This document shows, one piece after another, positions 16,493-24,293 of a DNA stretch of 57,325 nt. How positions within the stretch are numbered: the stretch's first letter is position 1; every line of letters begins with the position of its first letter. The position numbers and the translations under genes were made by a program. Below the pieces are notes generated by a model. That model saw nothing but the letters and a program-made list of their open reading frames with translations, was not told the DNA's origin and did not search any database. Source of the DNA: an uncultured Eubacterium sp. (GTDB taxonomy: Bacteria > Bacillota > Clostridia > Lachnospirales > Lachnospiraceae); contig CAKRKO010000005.1 of the NCBI GenBank assembly GCA_934358495.1, positions 1-57,325 of the forward strand, written 5' to 3'.

Positions 16493-17641
16493 TTGGAAAA
16501 AAAGAAATCATTTTATAAATGGGGAAAATATCTCATCGTGATAGGCATTACACTTTTGATGTTTCTGTTTTTTCGAAGTGTGGAACGTGTACCATTGCTG
16601 GCGGATGACAACATGGTATTCGTAAAAGCAGTGGTTGTCCAGAATGACCATGAGGACGAACAGGCACAGGCATCACTGGACAGTGGTGATACCCAGCAGG
16701 TAGTTCTGGAAATCCGGTCGGGCGCTCATAAAGGGGAAAAAGCAGAGGCCTACAGTCTCAATGGTTATCTGTATGGCGCAGACTGTAAAGTGGGAACGAA
16801 AGTTATTGCAAGTCTGTCAGAATATGATGGAGAACTGTCGGCAAATGTATATAATTACGACAGAGAGGCAGAAATCATTGTCCTTCTGGCTGTGTTCTTC
16901 GGACTGATGTGGCTGGTGGGTGGAAAGAAAGGATTTAATTCCATACTGGCTTTGCTCTTTACCTTCGTCACGGTCATTATGATGTACATTCCACTGATGT
17001 ATATCGGAATATCACCGTTTATCGCTGCTACGGTATCCGTTGTTATCATCACACTGGTAACCTTTATGCTGATCGCAGATTTTCAGATGAAATCCATCGG
17101 GGCAATGCTTGGTACGATATTTGGAGTGATTGTCTCTGGTCTGATCGCACTGGTATTTGGCCATTTCGGACATGTCACCGGATTTAATGTGGATGACATT
17201 GAGAATCTGATTTATGTGGGACAAAATTCCAGACTGGACATCGGAGGCATGCTGTTTTCCGGAATCCTTATAGCATCCCTGGGGGCGGTCATGGATGTGG
17301 CAATGTCTGTGTCCACATCATTACATGAGATTAAAGAACAGAGGCCGGGGATCTCTGCAAAAGAAATTTTTAAATCAGGTGTCAATATTGGCCGCGATAT
17401 GATCGGAACGATGTCAAATACCCTGATTCTGGCTTACGTGGGCGGCAGCCTTGGACTGGTCATGATCATTTATGCATATTCTTACCAGATGCACCAGATA
17501 ATGAATATGTATTCCATCGCGATTGAGATCATGCGGGGAGTCGCAGGAACGATAGGAATAATACTTACGGTTCCGATCACTTCCCTGATCATGTCTGTAT
17601 TGCTGACCAGAGAAAAGAAATCCGGTTTGAAAAAGCAATAA
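16493..17641 (+). CDS. YibE/F-like membrane protein
   Basis: A 382-residue membrane protein of the YibE/F family. One N-terminal membrane segment and an extracytoplasmic domain (about 35-125) lead into seven or so membrane helices. The stretch LIYVGQNSRLDIGGMLFSG and the following LGAVMDVAMSVSTSLHEI are characteristic. The frame begins with TTG at 16493, with GAAGG about 8 bases upstream. Family function is not established; transport is often suggested. It lies within the phosphate block but has its own spacing. Confidence 0.85.
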   Translation: MEKKKSFYKWGKYLIVIGITLLMFLFFRSVERVPLLADDNMVFVKAVVVQNDHEDEQAQASLDSGDTQQVVLEIRSGAHKGEKAEAYSLNGYLYGADCKVGTKVIASLSEYDGELSANVYNYDREAEIIVLLAVFFGLMWLVGGKKGFNSILALLFTFVTVIMMYIPLMYIGISPFIAATVSVVIITLVTFMLIADFQMKSIGAMLGTIFGVIVSGLIALVFGHFGHVTGFNVDDIENLIYVGQNSRLDIGGMLFSGILIASLGAVMDVAMSVSTSLHEIKEQRPGISAKEIFKSGVNIGRDMIGTMSNTLILAYVGGSLGLVMIIYAYSYQMHQIMNMYSIAIEIMRGVAGTIGIILTVPITSLIMSVLLTREKKSGLKKQ

Positions 17642-17670
17642 AACACGGAATGTAAATAAAATGTAAAAAT

Positions 17671-17709
17671 TTTACAAACACTTTACATTTGAATCTCCTG
17701 AATTTTACA
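17671..17709 (+). promoter_or_regulatory. Three PhoP-box-like hexamers before the Na/Pi cotransporter gene
   Basis: Exact TTTACA hexamers start at 17671, 17682 and 17704: spacings of 11 and 22 bp, all on the same DNA face. This is the pattern of the Firmicutes PhoP box and fits control of a phosphate transporter by phosphate starvation. Confidence 0.7.
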
Positions 17710-17756
17710 TACATCCATTACAGTGGTAACTGTTAAATGATGTTATTACTTAATGA

Positions 17757-17782
17757 CAGTTCACCCGCGCCATTCGCGCAAA
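17757..17782 (+). repeat. Partial copy of the CAGTTCACCCGCGCC palindromic repeat
   Basis: A 26-base stretch nearly identical to the left end of the element at 49942-50105 (CAGTTCACCCGCGCC then CATTCGC). It lies between the PhoP-like boxes and the ribosome-binding site at 17802. No matching right end is seen, so it is a fragment. Confidence 0.65.
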
Positions 17783-17816
17783 TGAATTGTATGGAAAATT
17801 CAGGAGGTTTCTATTT

Positions 17817-19592
17817 ATGGACATATTTGCGATCTTATCGTTGATTGGCGGCCTTGCCCTGTTTTTATATGGAATGAATGTTATGGGGGACGGTCTGACC
17901 AAGGTTTCCGGTGGTAAGCTGGAAAAAATTCTGGAAAAACTTACATCAAATCCGATCAAAGCGGTATTGCTTGGTGCCGGTGTCACAGCCGTGATCCAGT
18001 CATCTTCTGCAACGACGGTTATGGTAGTCGGTTTTGTAAACTCAGGAATCATGAAACTGTCTCAGGCAGTTGGAATCATCATGGGTGCCAATGTAGGTAC
18101 TACAATTACATCATGGATCTTAAGCCTTTCCGGTATTGAGAGCAGCAGCTTTTTTATCCAGATGCTGAAGCCGACATCATTTTCTCCGATTCTGGCAATC
18201 ATCGGTTTGCTTTTGATGATGTCATCCAAAAATGACAAACACAAAGATGTGGGAAGCATTTTACTTGGTTTTGCAGTTTTGATGTTTGGAATGGATGCCA
18301 TGAGTGCAGCAGTAGAGCCGCTCAAAGATGTTCCACAGTTCACGCATCTGCTTACAATGTTTACGAATCCGTTGCTTGGTATGCTTGCAGGTTTGATCCT
18401 GACGGCGATCATTCAGAGTTCTTCTGCATCGGTCGGTATCCTGCAGGCATTATGTACTACCGGAGCGGTAAGTTTCGGATGCGCGATACCAATTATTATG
18501 GGACAGAACATTGGTACTTGTGTGACGGCAATCATTTCATCTTTCGGAGCATCCAAAAATGCAAAACGAACCGCGTTAGTTCATTTGTATTTTAATATTA
18601 TAGGTACGGCATTGTTTATGATTGTATTTTACGCAATCAATGCGTTTGTACATTTTGATTTTCTTGGAGATGCAGCGACACCGGCAGGTATTGCAGTTGT
18701 CCACAGTATCTTCAACATAGCAGCAACCATTGTATTGCTTCCATTTGCAAAAGTACTGGAAAAACTGGCTTATATGTCTATTAAAGAGGATCATACAGAG
18801 CGTAAGCCTGTTGTCCAGGAAACGGAGGAAGAACTCAAAAAGCTGGATGTGCGTTTCCTGGAGCAGCCGGGACTGGCCATCAGCCACTGTATGGAAGCCA
18901 CTGCCTATATGGCGCATATGAGTGAGGAAGCACTGAATGATGCACTTGACCTGATGGATCAGTACGATGAGGAAAAAGCAGCGAATGTGGAGAAGATGGA
19001 AAACAGGATCGATCATTTTGAGGATAAGATAGGTTCTTATGTCATCCAGATCACAAACCGCAATATGCTGGAAAATGACAGTGCGAAAATGTCCATTGTT
19101 CTGCATAGTATCAATGATCTTGAGCGAATTTCCGATCATGCCGTGAACTTAAAGGAAAGCGCGCAGGAGATGAAGGAGAAAGGTCTGAAAATGTCCTTTG
19201 AGGGAAGTTCCGAGATCATGTATCTGCGCAAAGCCGTAACAGATCTGGTAAATATGACAGTTCAGGCATTAAGCCATAATGATAAAGAACTGGCAAAAGA
19301 GATCGAGCCGTTGGAGGAGGTTATTGATGACCTCAGCGATGAGCTGAAACGGCGTCATGTTATCCGATTGAAAGAGGGCAAATGTACCATTGAAATGGGA
19401 TTTGTGCTGACGGATATGACAACAAGTCTGGAGCGTATTGCGGATCATTGTTCCAATATCGGTGTAAGTATTCTGGAGAGCAGTGAGGAGGATATGGGAC
19501 GTCATGCGTACCTGCATTCTGTGAAAAAAGAGGATACGGAGAATTTCCAGGATCGGTATGAACATTATCGGGAAATATATTTCTTTGGGTAA
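17817..19592 (+). CDS. Na/Pi cotransporter family protein with C-terminal PhoU domain
   Basis: A 591-residue membrane protein. Two Na/Pi-cotransporter repeats carry the signature pair VIQSSSATTVMVVGF and IIQSSSASVGILQAL, with about eight to nine membrane helices up to residue about 320. The C-terminal cytoplasmic part (about 350-580) is a PhoU-like helical domain (ERISDHAVNLKE, ERIADHCSNIGV). The ATG at 17817 follows AGGAGG at ideal spacing; the ATG ten codons upstream has none. The likely role is sodium-driven phosphate uptake or homeostasis. PhoP-like boxes upstream suggest it belongs to the same regulon as pst. Confidence 0.93.
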   Translation: MDIFAILSLIGGLALFLYGMNVMGDGLTKVSGGKLEKILEKLTSNPIKAVLLGAGVTAVIQSSSATTVMVVGFVNSGIMKLSQAVGIIMGANVGTTITSWILSLSGIESSSFFIQMLKPTSFSPILAIIGLLLMMSSKNDKHKDVGSILLGFAVLMFGMDAMSAAVEPLKDVPQFTHLLTMFTNPLLGMLAGLILTAIIQSSSASVGILQALCTTGAVSFGCAIPIIMGQNIGTCVTAIISSFGASKNAKRTALVHLYFNIIGTALFMIVFYAINAFVHFDFLGDAATPAGIAVVHSIFNIAATIVLLPFAKVLEKLAYMSIKEDHTERKPVVQETEEELKKLDVRFLEQPGLAISHCMEATAYMAHMSEEALNDALDLMDQYDEEKAANVEKMENRIDHFEDKIGSYVIQITNRNMLENDSAKMSIVLHSINDLERISDHAVNLKESAQEMKEKGLKMSFEGSSEIMYLRKAVTDLVNMTVQALSHNDKELAKEIEPLEEVIDDLSDELKRRHVIRLKEGKCTIEMGFVLTDMTTSLERIADHCSNIGVSILESSEEDMGRHAYLHSVKKEDTENFQDRYEHYREIYFFG

Positions 19593-19620
19593 TTGTGTGG
19601 TTTAAAATTTAGGTAGTGAA

Positions 19621-19690
19621 GGCGCCAGCCATCAATCTTACCTCTGCAGCTAACAATCGCTTGCCGAGGAAAGATTGCATGGCTGGCGCC
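19621..19690. repeat. Long inverted repeat between convergent genes
   Basis: GGCGCCAGCC-ATCAATCTT (19621-19639) pairs with AAGATTGCAT-GGCTGGCGCC (19671-19690), 19 bp with one bulge; the 31-base loop carries CCTC/GAGG. It separates the ends of the cotransporter gene and the minus-strand HAD gene. The flanks lack T runs, so a bidirectional terminator is possible but not classical. It may belong to the palindromic intergenic repeats of this genome. Confidence 0.7.
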
Positions 19691-19760
19691 ATTTACGTTG
19701 CTGTTAAAACCGTGATGTTTGCCATTAGGTTATGACGTGCTGATTTCTTTACCGCAGATT

Positions 19761-20417
19761 TTATAAAGAAAAAATCGCGTTCGCAAGTTCTTTCGGTGTT
19801 GACACAATCTGTGTTGCTCCATTTTCTTTTAGAAATTCTGTGGATTTAAATCCCCAGTTTACACTGACACACGGAATGCCTGCATTTGCAGCGGTCTGAA
19901 TATCCACTTCAGAATCACCAATGTAAATACAATTTTCCGGTTTTGCATTTAATTCACGCATTGCCTGAAACACGGTATCCGGAGCCGGTTTTTTATGAAT
20001 AGAAGGTGACTCACCGATAGCAACTTCTATTTCATCCGCAAAAAAATCTTTGCAAAGTCCCTTTACAGCCGCATCAAATTTGTTGGAAACGATAGCCAGT
20101 TTATAGCCACGTTCTTTCAACGTATGAAGCATATCAATAATCCCATCATATGGTTTCGTGTTATCCAGCATATGTTCTTTATAATGCACTGGAAAATCCT
20201 TCATGCAGGCCTCATAATTTGGATTATTACGTCCGTCTGGCAATGCTTTTTCCATCAGTACATAGATACCATTACCGACTTTTTCTCTGACTTCTTCGCA
20301 TGTATAAATCGGACCGCCATATTTTTTCATGCAGTAATTCACACTGTTGGTCAGATCCTGTAATGTATTCAATAATGTTCCATCGAGGTCAAATATCGCT
20401 GTGTTTCGTGTAGACAT
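19761..20417 (-). CDS. HAD-family phosphatase (phosphoglycolate phosphatase-like)
   Basis: A 218-residue haloacid-dehalogenase hydrolase. Motif I is FDLDGTLLNT (nucleophile and acid aspartates), motif II is IVSNKFD, the motif III lysine lies in IHKKPAPD and motif IV is YIGDSEVDIQTAANAG. A helical cap (about 15-85) makes it subfamily IA, like phosphoglycolate phosphatase. AGGAGG lies before the ATG on the minus strand. The exact substrate cannot be read from sequence. Confidence 0.9.
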   Translation of the reverse strand: MSTRNTAIFDLDGTLLNTLQDLTNSVNYCMKKYGGPIYTCEEVREKVGNGIYVLMEKALPDGRNNPNYEACMKDFPVHYKEHMLDNTKPYDGIIDMLHTLKERGYKLAIVSNKFDAAVKGLCKDFFADEIEVAIGESPSIHKKPAPDTVFQAMRELNAKPENCIYIGDSEVDIQTAANAGIPCVSVNWGFKSTEFLKENGATQIVSTPKELANAIFSL

Positions 20418-20567
20418 TTTAAGTTCCTCCTGAGTTATTTAAACGGTATTAAAAAGCGAATCACATGGATTCTCTTAAGTTCGTCTGCCATTCTAGCAGA
20501 AAACGGATATTTCGTCAAAATTAATGTTGAATTGGTAATTATTGCAGACTACGAAAAATTATCTTAC

Positions 20568-20711
20568 ATGGAGCAGGCATTTAGGTGGACGAATGAGGAA
20601 AAAAGGTATATTTTAGAGTTGATGGAAAGTCAGAAAAAGGATTTTTTACCAGAAGATATAAAAATGTTACTTAATGTATATCGACAAAAACACAGTTTAG
20701 AGGAACAATAA
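20568..20711 (+). CDS. Possible small protein of 47 residues
   Basis: A frame beginning ATG at 20568 (MEQAFRWTNEEKRYILELM) ends 2 bases before the start of the next gene. It is charged, predicted helical and shows normal amino-acid use. There is no Shine-Dalgarno site before the ATG. The frame is open much further upstream, with a possible TTG start at 20532 (59 residues), so it may be the end of a decayed gene. It is not recognised. Confidence 0.3.
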   Translation: MEQAFRWTNEEKRYILELMESQKKDFLPEDIKMLLNVYRQKHSLEEQ

Positions 20712-20713
20712 AC

Positions 20714-21310
20714 ATGCAGATTTTATGGATACGTCATGGTCAGACGCAAGGCAATGTCGAGCGGCGTTATGTCGGCAGAACGGATGAAGAGCTGACCGCA
20801 GATACAAAAGAAAAATTGAAAATGCGAAAAAAGAAGGGCATTGATTTTGCACCGGAGGTGGTGTATGTCAGTCCGATGATTCGCTGTAGGGAAACGGCGG
20901 ATCTTTTGTTCCCGGAACAGAGAAAAGTGCAGTGGGACGGACTGCAGGAAACAGATTTTGGAGATTTTGAATATAAAAATTATGAAGAATTGAAGGATGA
21001 TCCGGTGTATCAGGCATGGATTGACAGTAATGGTCAGATGCTGATTCCGCATGGTGAGAGCGGCGCGGATTTTCGCGCCCGGTGCTGCGAAGCATATGAA
21101 AAATGCATCGCTGAGGCGAGAGAAAAAGACCTGGAGAAGATTGCAATTGTGTGCCATGGTGGTACAATTATGTCTGTTATGGAGCGTTATGGATTGCCGA
21201 AAAAATCTTTTTATGAGTGGCAGGTAGGAAATGGCTGCGGGATTTTGACGGAAATGACAGAAGAAGGGGGAAACGGATATGGTATTCGGGAAATTAGTAA
21301 GTGGGAGTGA
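20714..21310 (+). CDS. Histidine phosphatase family protein
   Basis: A 198-residue member of the phosphoglycerate-mutase-like superfamily. The catalytic RHG motif is WIRHGQTQGN near the N-terminus, the second histidine is in VCHGGTIMSV, and the phosphate-pocket arginine is in PMIRCRETADLLF. Members include alpha-ribazole phosphatase (CobC) and broad-specificity phosphatases; no cobalamin genes lie nearby. The next gene overlaps its end by 32 bases, so the two are co-translated. Confidence 0.9.
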   Translation: MQILWIRHGQTQGNVERRYVGRTDEELTADTKEKLKMRKKKGIDFAPEVVYVSPMIRCRETADLLFPEQRKVQWDGLQETDFGDFEYKNYEELKDDPVYQAWIDSNGQMLIPHGESGADFRARCCEAYEKCIAEAREKDLEKIAIVCHGGTIMSVMERYGLPKKSFYEWQVGNGCGILTEMTEEGGNGYGIREISKWE

Positions 21311-21740
21311 AAAAAATGAACAGATGCAGCAGATCACAGACATTCGCAATTCAGTGTTAGGTCAGGAACTGCAGCTTCCGATAAAGGAAGAACCGGATGC
21401 ATTTTGCATGTATGCACTGGCGTATGAAGGGGAAACGCCGGTTGCAACCGGCGGGATTTCTTTTGATGGAGCATCCTATCAGATGAAGGAAGTGGCTGTG
21501 CTGCCGGAGTTTCGCAGAAAGAAATATGGTGATTTCATTGTACGTCTGCTGATCGACAAAGCGATGATGTCAGGGGCACAGATGATCAATGCGGATGTAC
21601 TGCAGGGAGCGGTACCGCTTTTTGAGACAGTTGGATTCAAAGCAAGTGGTGCGTTGTATGAAAAGGACGGAAAGCAATGGCTTCCGATGCAGCTTCAGGC
21701 AGAAAGCATTCACAAGTGCGGCGGGTGTGCTCAGAAATGA
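21279..21740 (+). CDS. GNAT-family N-acetyltransferase
   Basis: A 153-residue protein with the acetyl-CoA-binding core KEVAVLPEFRRKKYGDFIVRLL (V-x-P-x-x-R-x-x-x-x-G), followed by ADVLQGAVPLFETVGFKASG, the usual motif B region. The start at 21279 lies inside the preceding gene and follows a GGGGG-type ribosome-binding site. The stop overlaps the MATE start (ATGA). The acceptor substrate is unknown. Confidence 0.85.
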   Translation: MVFGKLVSGSEKNEQMQQITDIRNSVLGQELQLPIKEEPDAFCMYALAYEGETPVATGGISFDGASYQMKEVAVLPEFRRKKYGDFIVRLLIDKAMMSGAQMINADVLQGAVPLFETVGFKASGALYEKDGKQWLPMQLQAESIHKCGGCAQK

Positions 21741-23092
21741 CCCAGAATGGAGATTTTTCAAAGGGAAGTATTATTAAAATTTTACTGCGTCTGGCGATTC
21801 CAATGACGCTGGCGCAGCTTATGAACGTTCTTTATAACGTGGTGGACCGTATGTTTATCGGGCGGATCGGTGGAGATTCCATGGATGCGTTGACGGGCGT
21901 TGGTGTGTGTTTGCCGATGATCACGATTGTTATTGCGTTTGCAAATCTGGTGGGAATGGGCGGTGCGCCGCTGTTTTCCATTGAGCGTGGAAAGAAGAAT
22001 GAACGGGAAGCAGAATATATTCTTGGAAACTGCGTGGTTCTGTTTTTGATTTTCGCAGTAGTACTGACAGTGGCAGGACTGATTTTCAAGCGACCATTGC
22101 TGATGCTTCTGGGAGCCAGTGAGGTAACGCTGCCTTACGCGGAACAGTACATAACGATTTATCTGCTTGGAACAATTTTTGTTATGTTCGGTCTGGGACT
22201 GAATAACTTTATCAATGCACAGGGCTTTGCAAAAATTGGCATGTGTACAACCGTGATCGGTGCGGCTTTGAATATTGCGCTGGATCCGATTTTTATTTTT
22301 GTGTTGAATATGGGTGTGCGTGGGGCGGCGATCGCAACGGTAATCTCACAGGCGGCAGCGGCCGTGTGGACGGTGCGTTTCCTGACTGGAAAAAAAGCGT
22401 TGATCCGAATTCAGAGACGTTCTATACAGTTACAGGGACAGCGCGTGAAGAAAATTATGGGACTTGGTCTGGCCGGATTTACCATGTCGGTCACAAACTC
22501 AACGGTACAGATGGTGTGCAACGCGACGCTGCAGACTCACGGTGGAGATGTGTATGTCGGCATTATGACGATCATCAATTCTGTGCGGGAGATTATTTCT
22601 CTGCCGGTGCAGGGATTTACCAGCGCCAGTCAGCCGGTGCTTGGCTACAACTACGGTGCAAAGGAATATGAGCGTGTGAAAAAGACGATTCGGACCATGG
22701 CGGGAGTTACGATTGTGTATACACTGGCGGTCTGGGGACTGGTTTCAGCGATTCCGGGAGCTTTTATCCGGATGTTTGGTGGAAGTGGCGACACGCTGAC
22801 ACTTGGAATCTCAGCAATGCATCTGTATTTCTTCGGATTTTTCTTTATGGCGTTTCAGTTTTGCGGACAGTCAACGTTTACGGCACTTGGAAAGGCAAGA
22901 CATGCGATGTTTTTCTCGATTTTCAGAAAGATTATTATCGTGGTGCCACTGACATTGATCCTGCCGCATTTGTTTGGTCTGGGTGTGCATGGCGTGTTTA
23001 TTGCGGAGCCGATTTCCAATGCAATCGGTGGTCTGGCATGCTTTATCACAATGATCGTGACCGTATATCGGAAACTTGGCAAAGAAGAATGA
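21737..23092 (+). CDS. MATE-family efflux transporter
   Basis: A 451-residue membrane protein with twelve hydrophobic segments in two bundles. SIIKILLRLAIPMTLAQLMNVLYNVVDRMFIG is the MATE N-terminal signature region (written here as its key feature: P-M-T-L and N-x-V-D-R-M). The ATG at 21737 overlaps the GNAT stop, implying coupling; the frame extends upstream inside the GNAT gene without a good start. It exports organic cations or drugs using Na+ or H+. A palindromic repeat begins right after the stop; the second MATE gene (55696) is also followed by one. Confidence 0.93.
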   Translation: MTQNGDFSKGSIIKILLRLAIPMTLAQLMNVLYNVVDRMFIGRIGGDSMDALTGVGVCLPMITIVIAFANLVGMGGAPLFSIERGKKNEREAEYILGNCVVLFLIFAVVLTVAGLIFKRPLLMLLGASEVTLPYAEQYITIYLLGTIFVMFGLGLNNFINAQGFAKIGMCTTVIGAALNIALDPIFIFVLNMGVRGAAIATVISQAAAAVWTVRFLTGKKALIRIQRRSIQLQGQRVKKIMGLGLAGFTMSVTNSTVQMVCNATLQTHGGDVYVGIMTIINSVREIISLPVQGFTSASQPVLGYNYGAKEYERVKKTIRTMAGVTIVYTLAVWGLVSAIPGAFIRMFGGSGDTLTLGISAMHLYFFGFFFMAFQFCGQSTFTALGKARHAMFFSIFRKIIIVVPLTLILPHLFGLGVHGVFIAEPISNAIGGLACFITMIVTVYRKLGKEE

Positions 23093-23103
23093 TTTGAACG
23101 CAG

Positions 23104-23262
23104 AATAAGCATTCCCCCGCTTCAAGTGCGTAGAGCACTAAGCGGTGGGTACGGGGATGCTTATGTCAGTGGGAGTTAAAAGCTCCCACTGACAGGTCGC
23201 AAAGCGACTGCGTTCATGAGCAAGTAGCGAAAGCGGATTGCGAATGTCCGCTTTACTGCTTG
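23104..23262 (+). repeat. Composite palindromic repeat A (several hairpins in a row)
   Basis: Several hairpins follow one another: GCATTCCCC (23109) with GGGGATGC (23153), enclosing CCGCTT/AAGCGG and AGTGC/GCACT; GTCAGTGGGAG (23165) with CTCCCACTGAC (23183), an 11-bp perfect stem; GTCGC/GCGAC; and AGCGGA/TCCGCT around TTGCGAATG. The first hairpin resembles right-end or guide-RNA hairpins of IS200/IS605 (TnpB) elements, but no transposase gene is present. The last hairpin recurs at 51848. Confidence 0.7.
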
Positions 23263-23311
23263 GAAAGAGAAAAATATATCGGTTTTCTATGGAATTCTAT
23301 GAAAACCATTT

Positions 23312-23385
23312 GTTCCGAATTATACAAAAAGGAATCCGAAAGAGACATAAAAGGGCAAGCTTTTTTACGTTAAAAACGGTATGAT
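23312..23385 (+). promoter_or_regulatory. Shared-box promoter 1
   Basis: The 20-bp box GTTCCGAATTATACAAAAAG (23312-23331) starts 68 bp before the -10 hexamer TATGAT (23380-23385). The same box-to--10 distance is found at 28585 and 35194. No good -35 is present, suggesting an activator. The expected transcript runs through a leader of about 900 bases to the gene at 24294. Confidence 0.7.
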
Positions 23386-23565
23386 GATGTAGAAAAGTAG
23401 TTCATAATATATAAAAAACGGTAAAGAATGTTTCACAGGCCTGACGCTTGTTTTTCCGGGCAGCAATATAATGAGGAGGTATTGCCGCAGTATGGGAGCG
23501 ACGGTATGTCTTTGAAATGGGGTTCAAAGGCGCGGTCAGTCCGGTACAGGAAAGATAAGACATTT

Positions 23566-23746
23566 TTATCTCAGTCGAGAAGACTCCCACTTCTGCAAGT
23601 GGTGAGTAATAACAAGTCTTTCTCAGTGGGAGTACAATCTCCGACTGAGATAAACGCTCCGCGAGGATGTGCAGTGATTCTGAGAAGAATATGTCAGCTT
23701 ACGCTGACCAGAATCACGCACCAAGTCTCACGTGCGTTCGACTTGA
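23566..23746 (+). repeat. Composite palindromic repeat B (modules 1 and 2)
   Basis: Module 1 (23566-23652): outer stem ATCTCAGTCG (23568) with CGACTGAGAT (23642); inner stem ACTCCCAC (23583) with GTGGGAGT (23626); hairpin CACTT/AAGTG. Module 2 (23669-23746): GTGATTCTG (23674) with CAGAATCAC (23709), inner GTCAGC-TTAC-GCTGAC, then CAAGTC/GACTTG. Module 1 recurs almost identically at 57227, and module 2 recurs inverted at 40284. Compared with the related leader at 28660-29075, this segment accounts for about 180 extra bases and looks inserted. Confidence 0.85.
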
Positions 23747-23971
23747 AGAGCGACAGATGCGTAGTCAGCAGGGCAGAAACAGGTCAGAAAAATATATTTG
23801 AACGATAGCGGAAAATCGAAGGAAAAACAGTGGCATCCGGAGCAGAAAAGATTTCGAACCAGACATCGTATGCGGGGGCAGGAGAATGGTTTGGACAGTA
23901 TGAAACGGATGTTGCTGGTGTTCCTTTGGTGAAAGTTACATATGCTCTTTTCCATTTTTAACAAATGATTA

Positions 23972-24013
23972 TATAATGTGAAATTCCCATGCTGTATCGT
24001 GTGGGGATTTTGC
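23972..24013 (+). promoter_or_regulatory. TATAAT plus terminator-like leader hairpin before the gene at 24294
   Basis: TATAAT (23972-23977) in the string ATGATTATATAATGT is followed by hairpin AAATTCCCAT/GTGGGGATTT and TTTT. A near-identical arrangement lies at 29034-29076 before GH101. It is either a second promoter with an initial hairpin or an attenuator of the transcript from 23380. Confidence 0.55.
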
Positions 24014-24293
24014 ATTTATAATCGAAAAAATTTTATCGGGTGAAAAATATCAGCTTTGGTTTTGGGGGAAATCAGGGCTGATATTTTTTTACTCAAAAAC
24101 ATTAATAAAAACATTAAAAATGCCGGATAGAAACAATAATAACGTTGAAAAAACATTAGATTACATATATAATTTAAATATGTTTATGCGGTCACAATCT
24201 ATACGGGGATGAAATAGTAGAGGCATAGAATGGAGTAACGGCATTCATTACTTTATAGGAGTGACTTGCGCAAAAGAAGAAAGGGGAAAGAGC

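Noticed and set aside
23428..23808. 126-codon plus-strand frame
   Set aside because: It reads straight through palindromic repeat B and starts without a convincing site; the second leader (28660-29156) has no matching protein.
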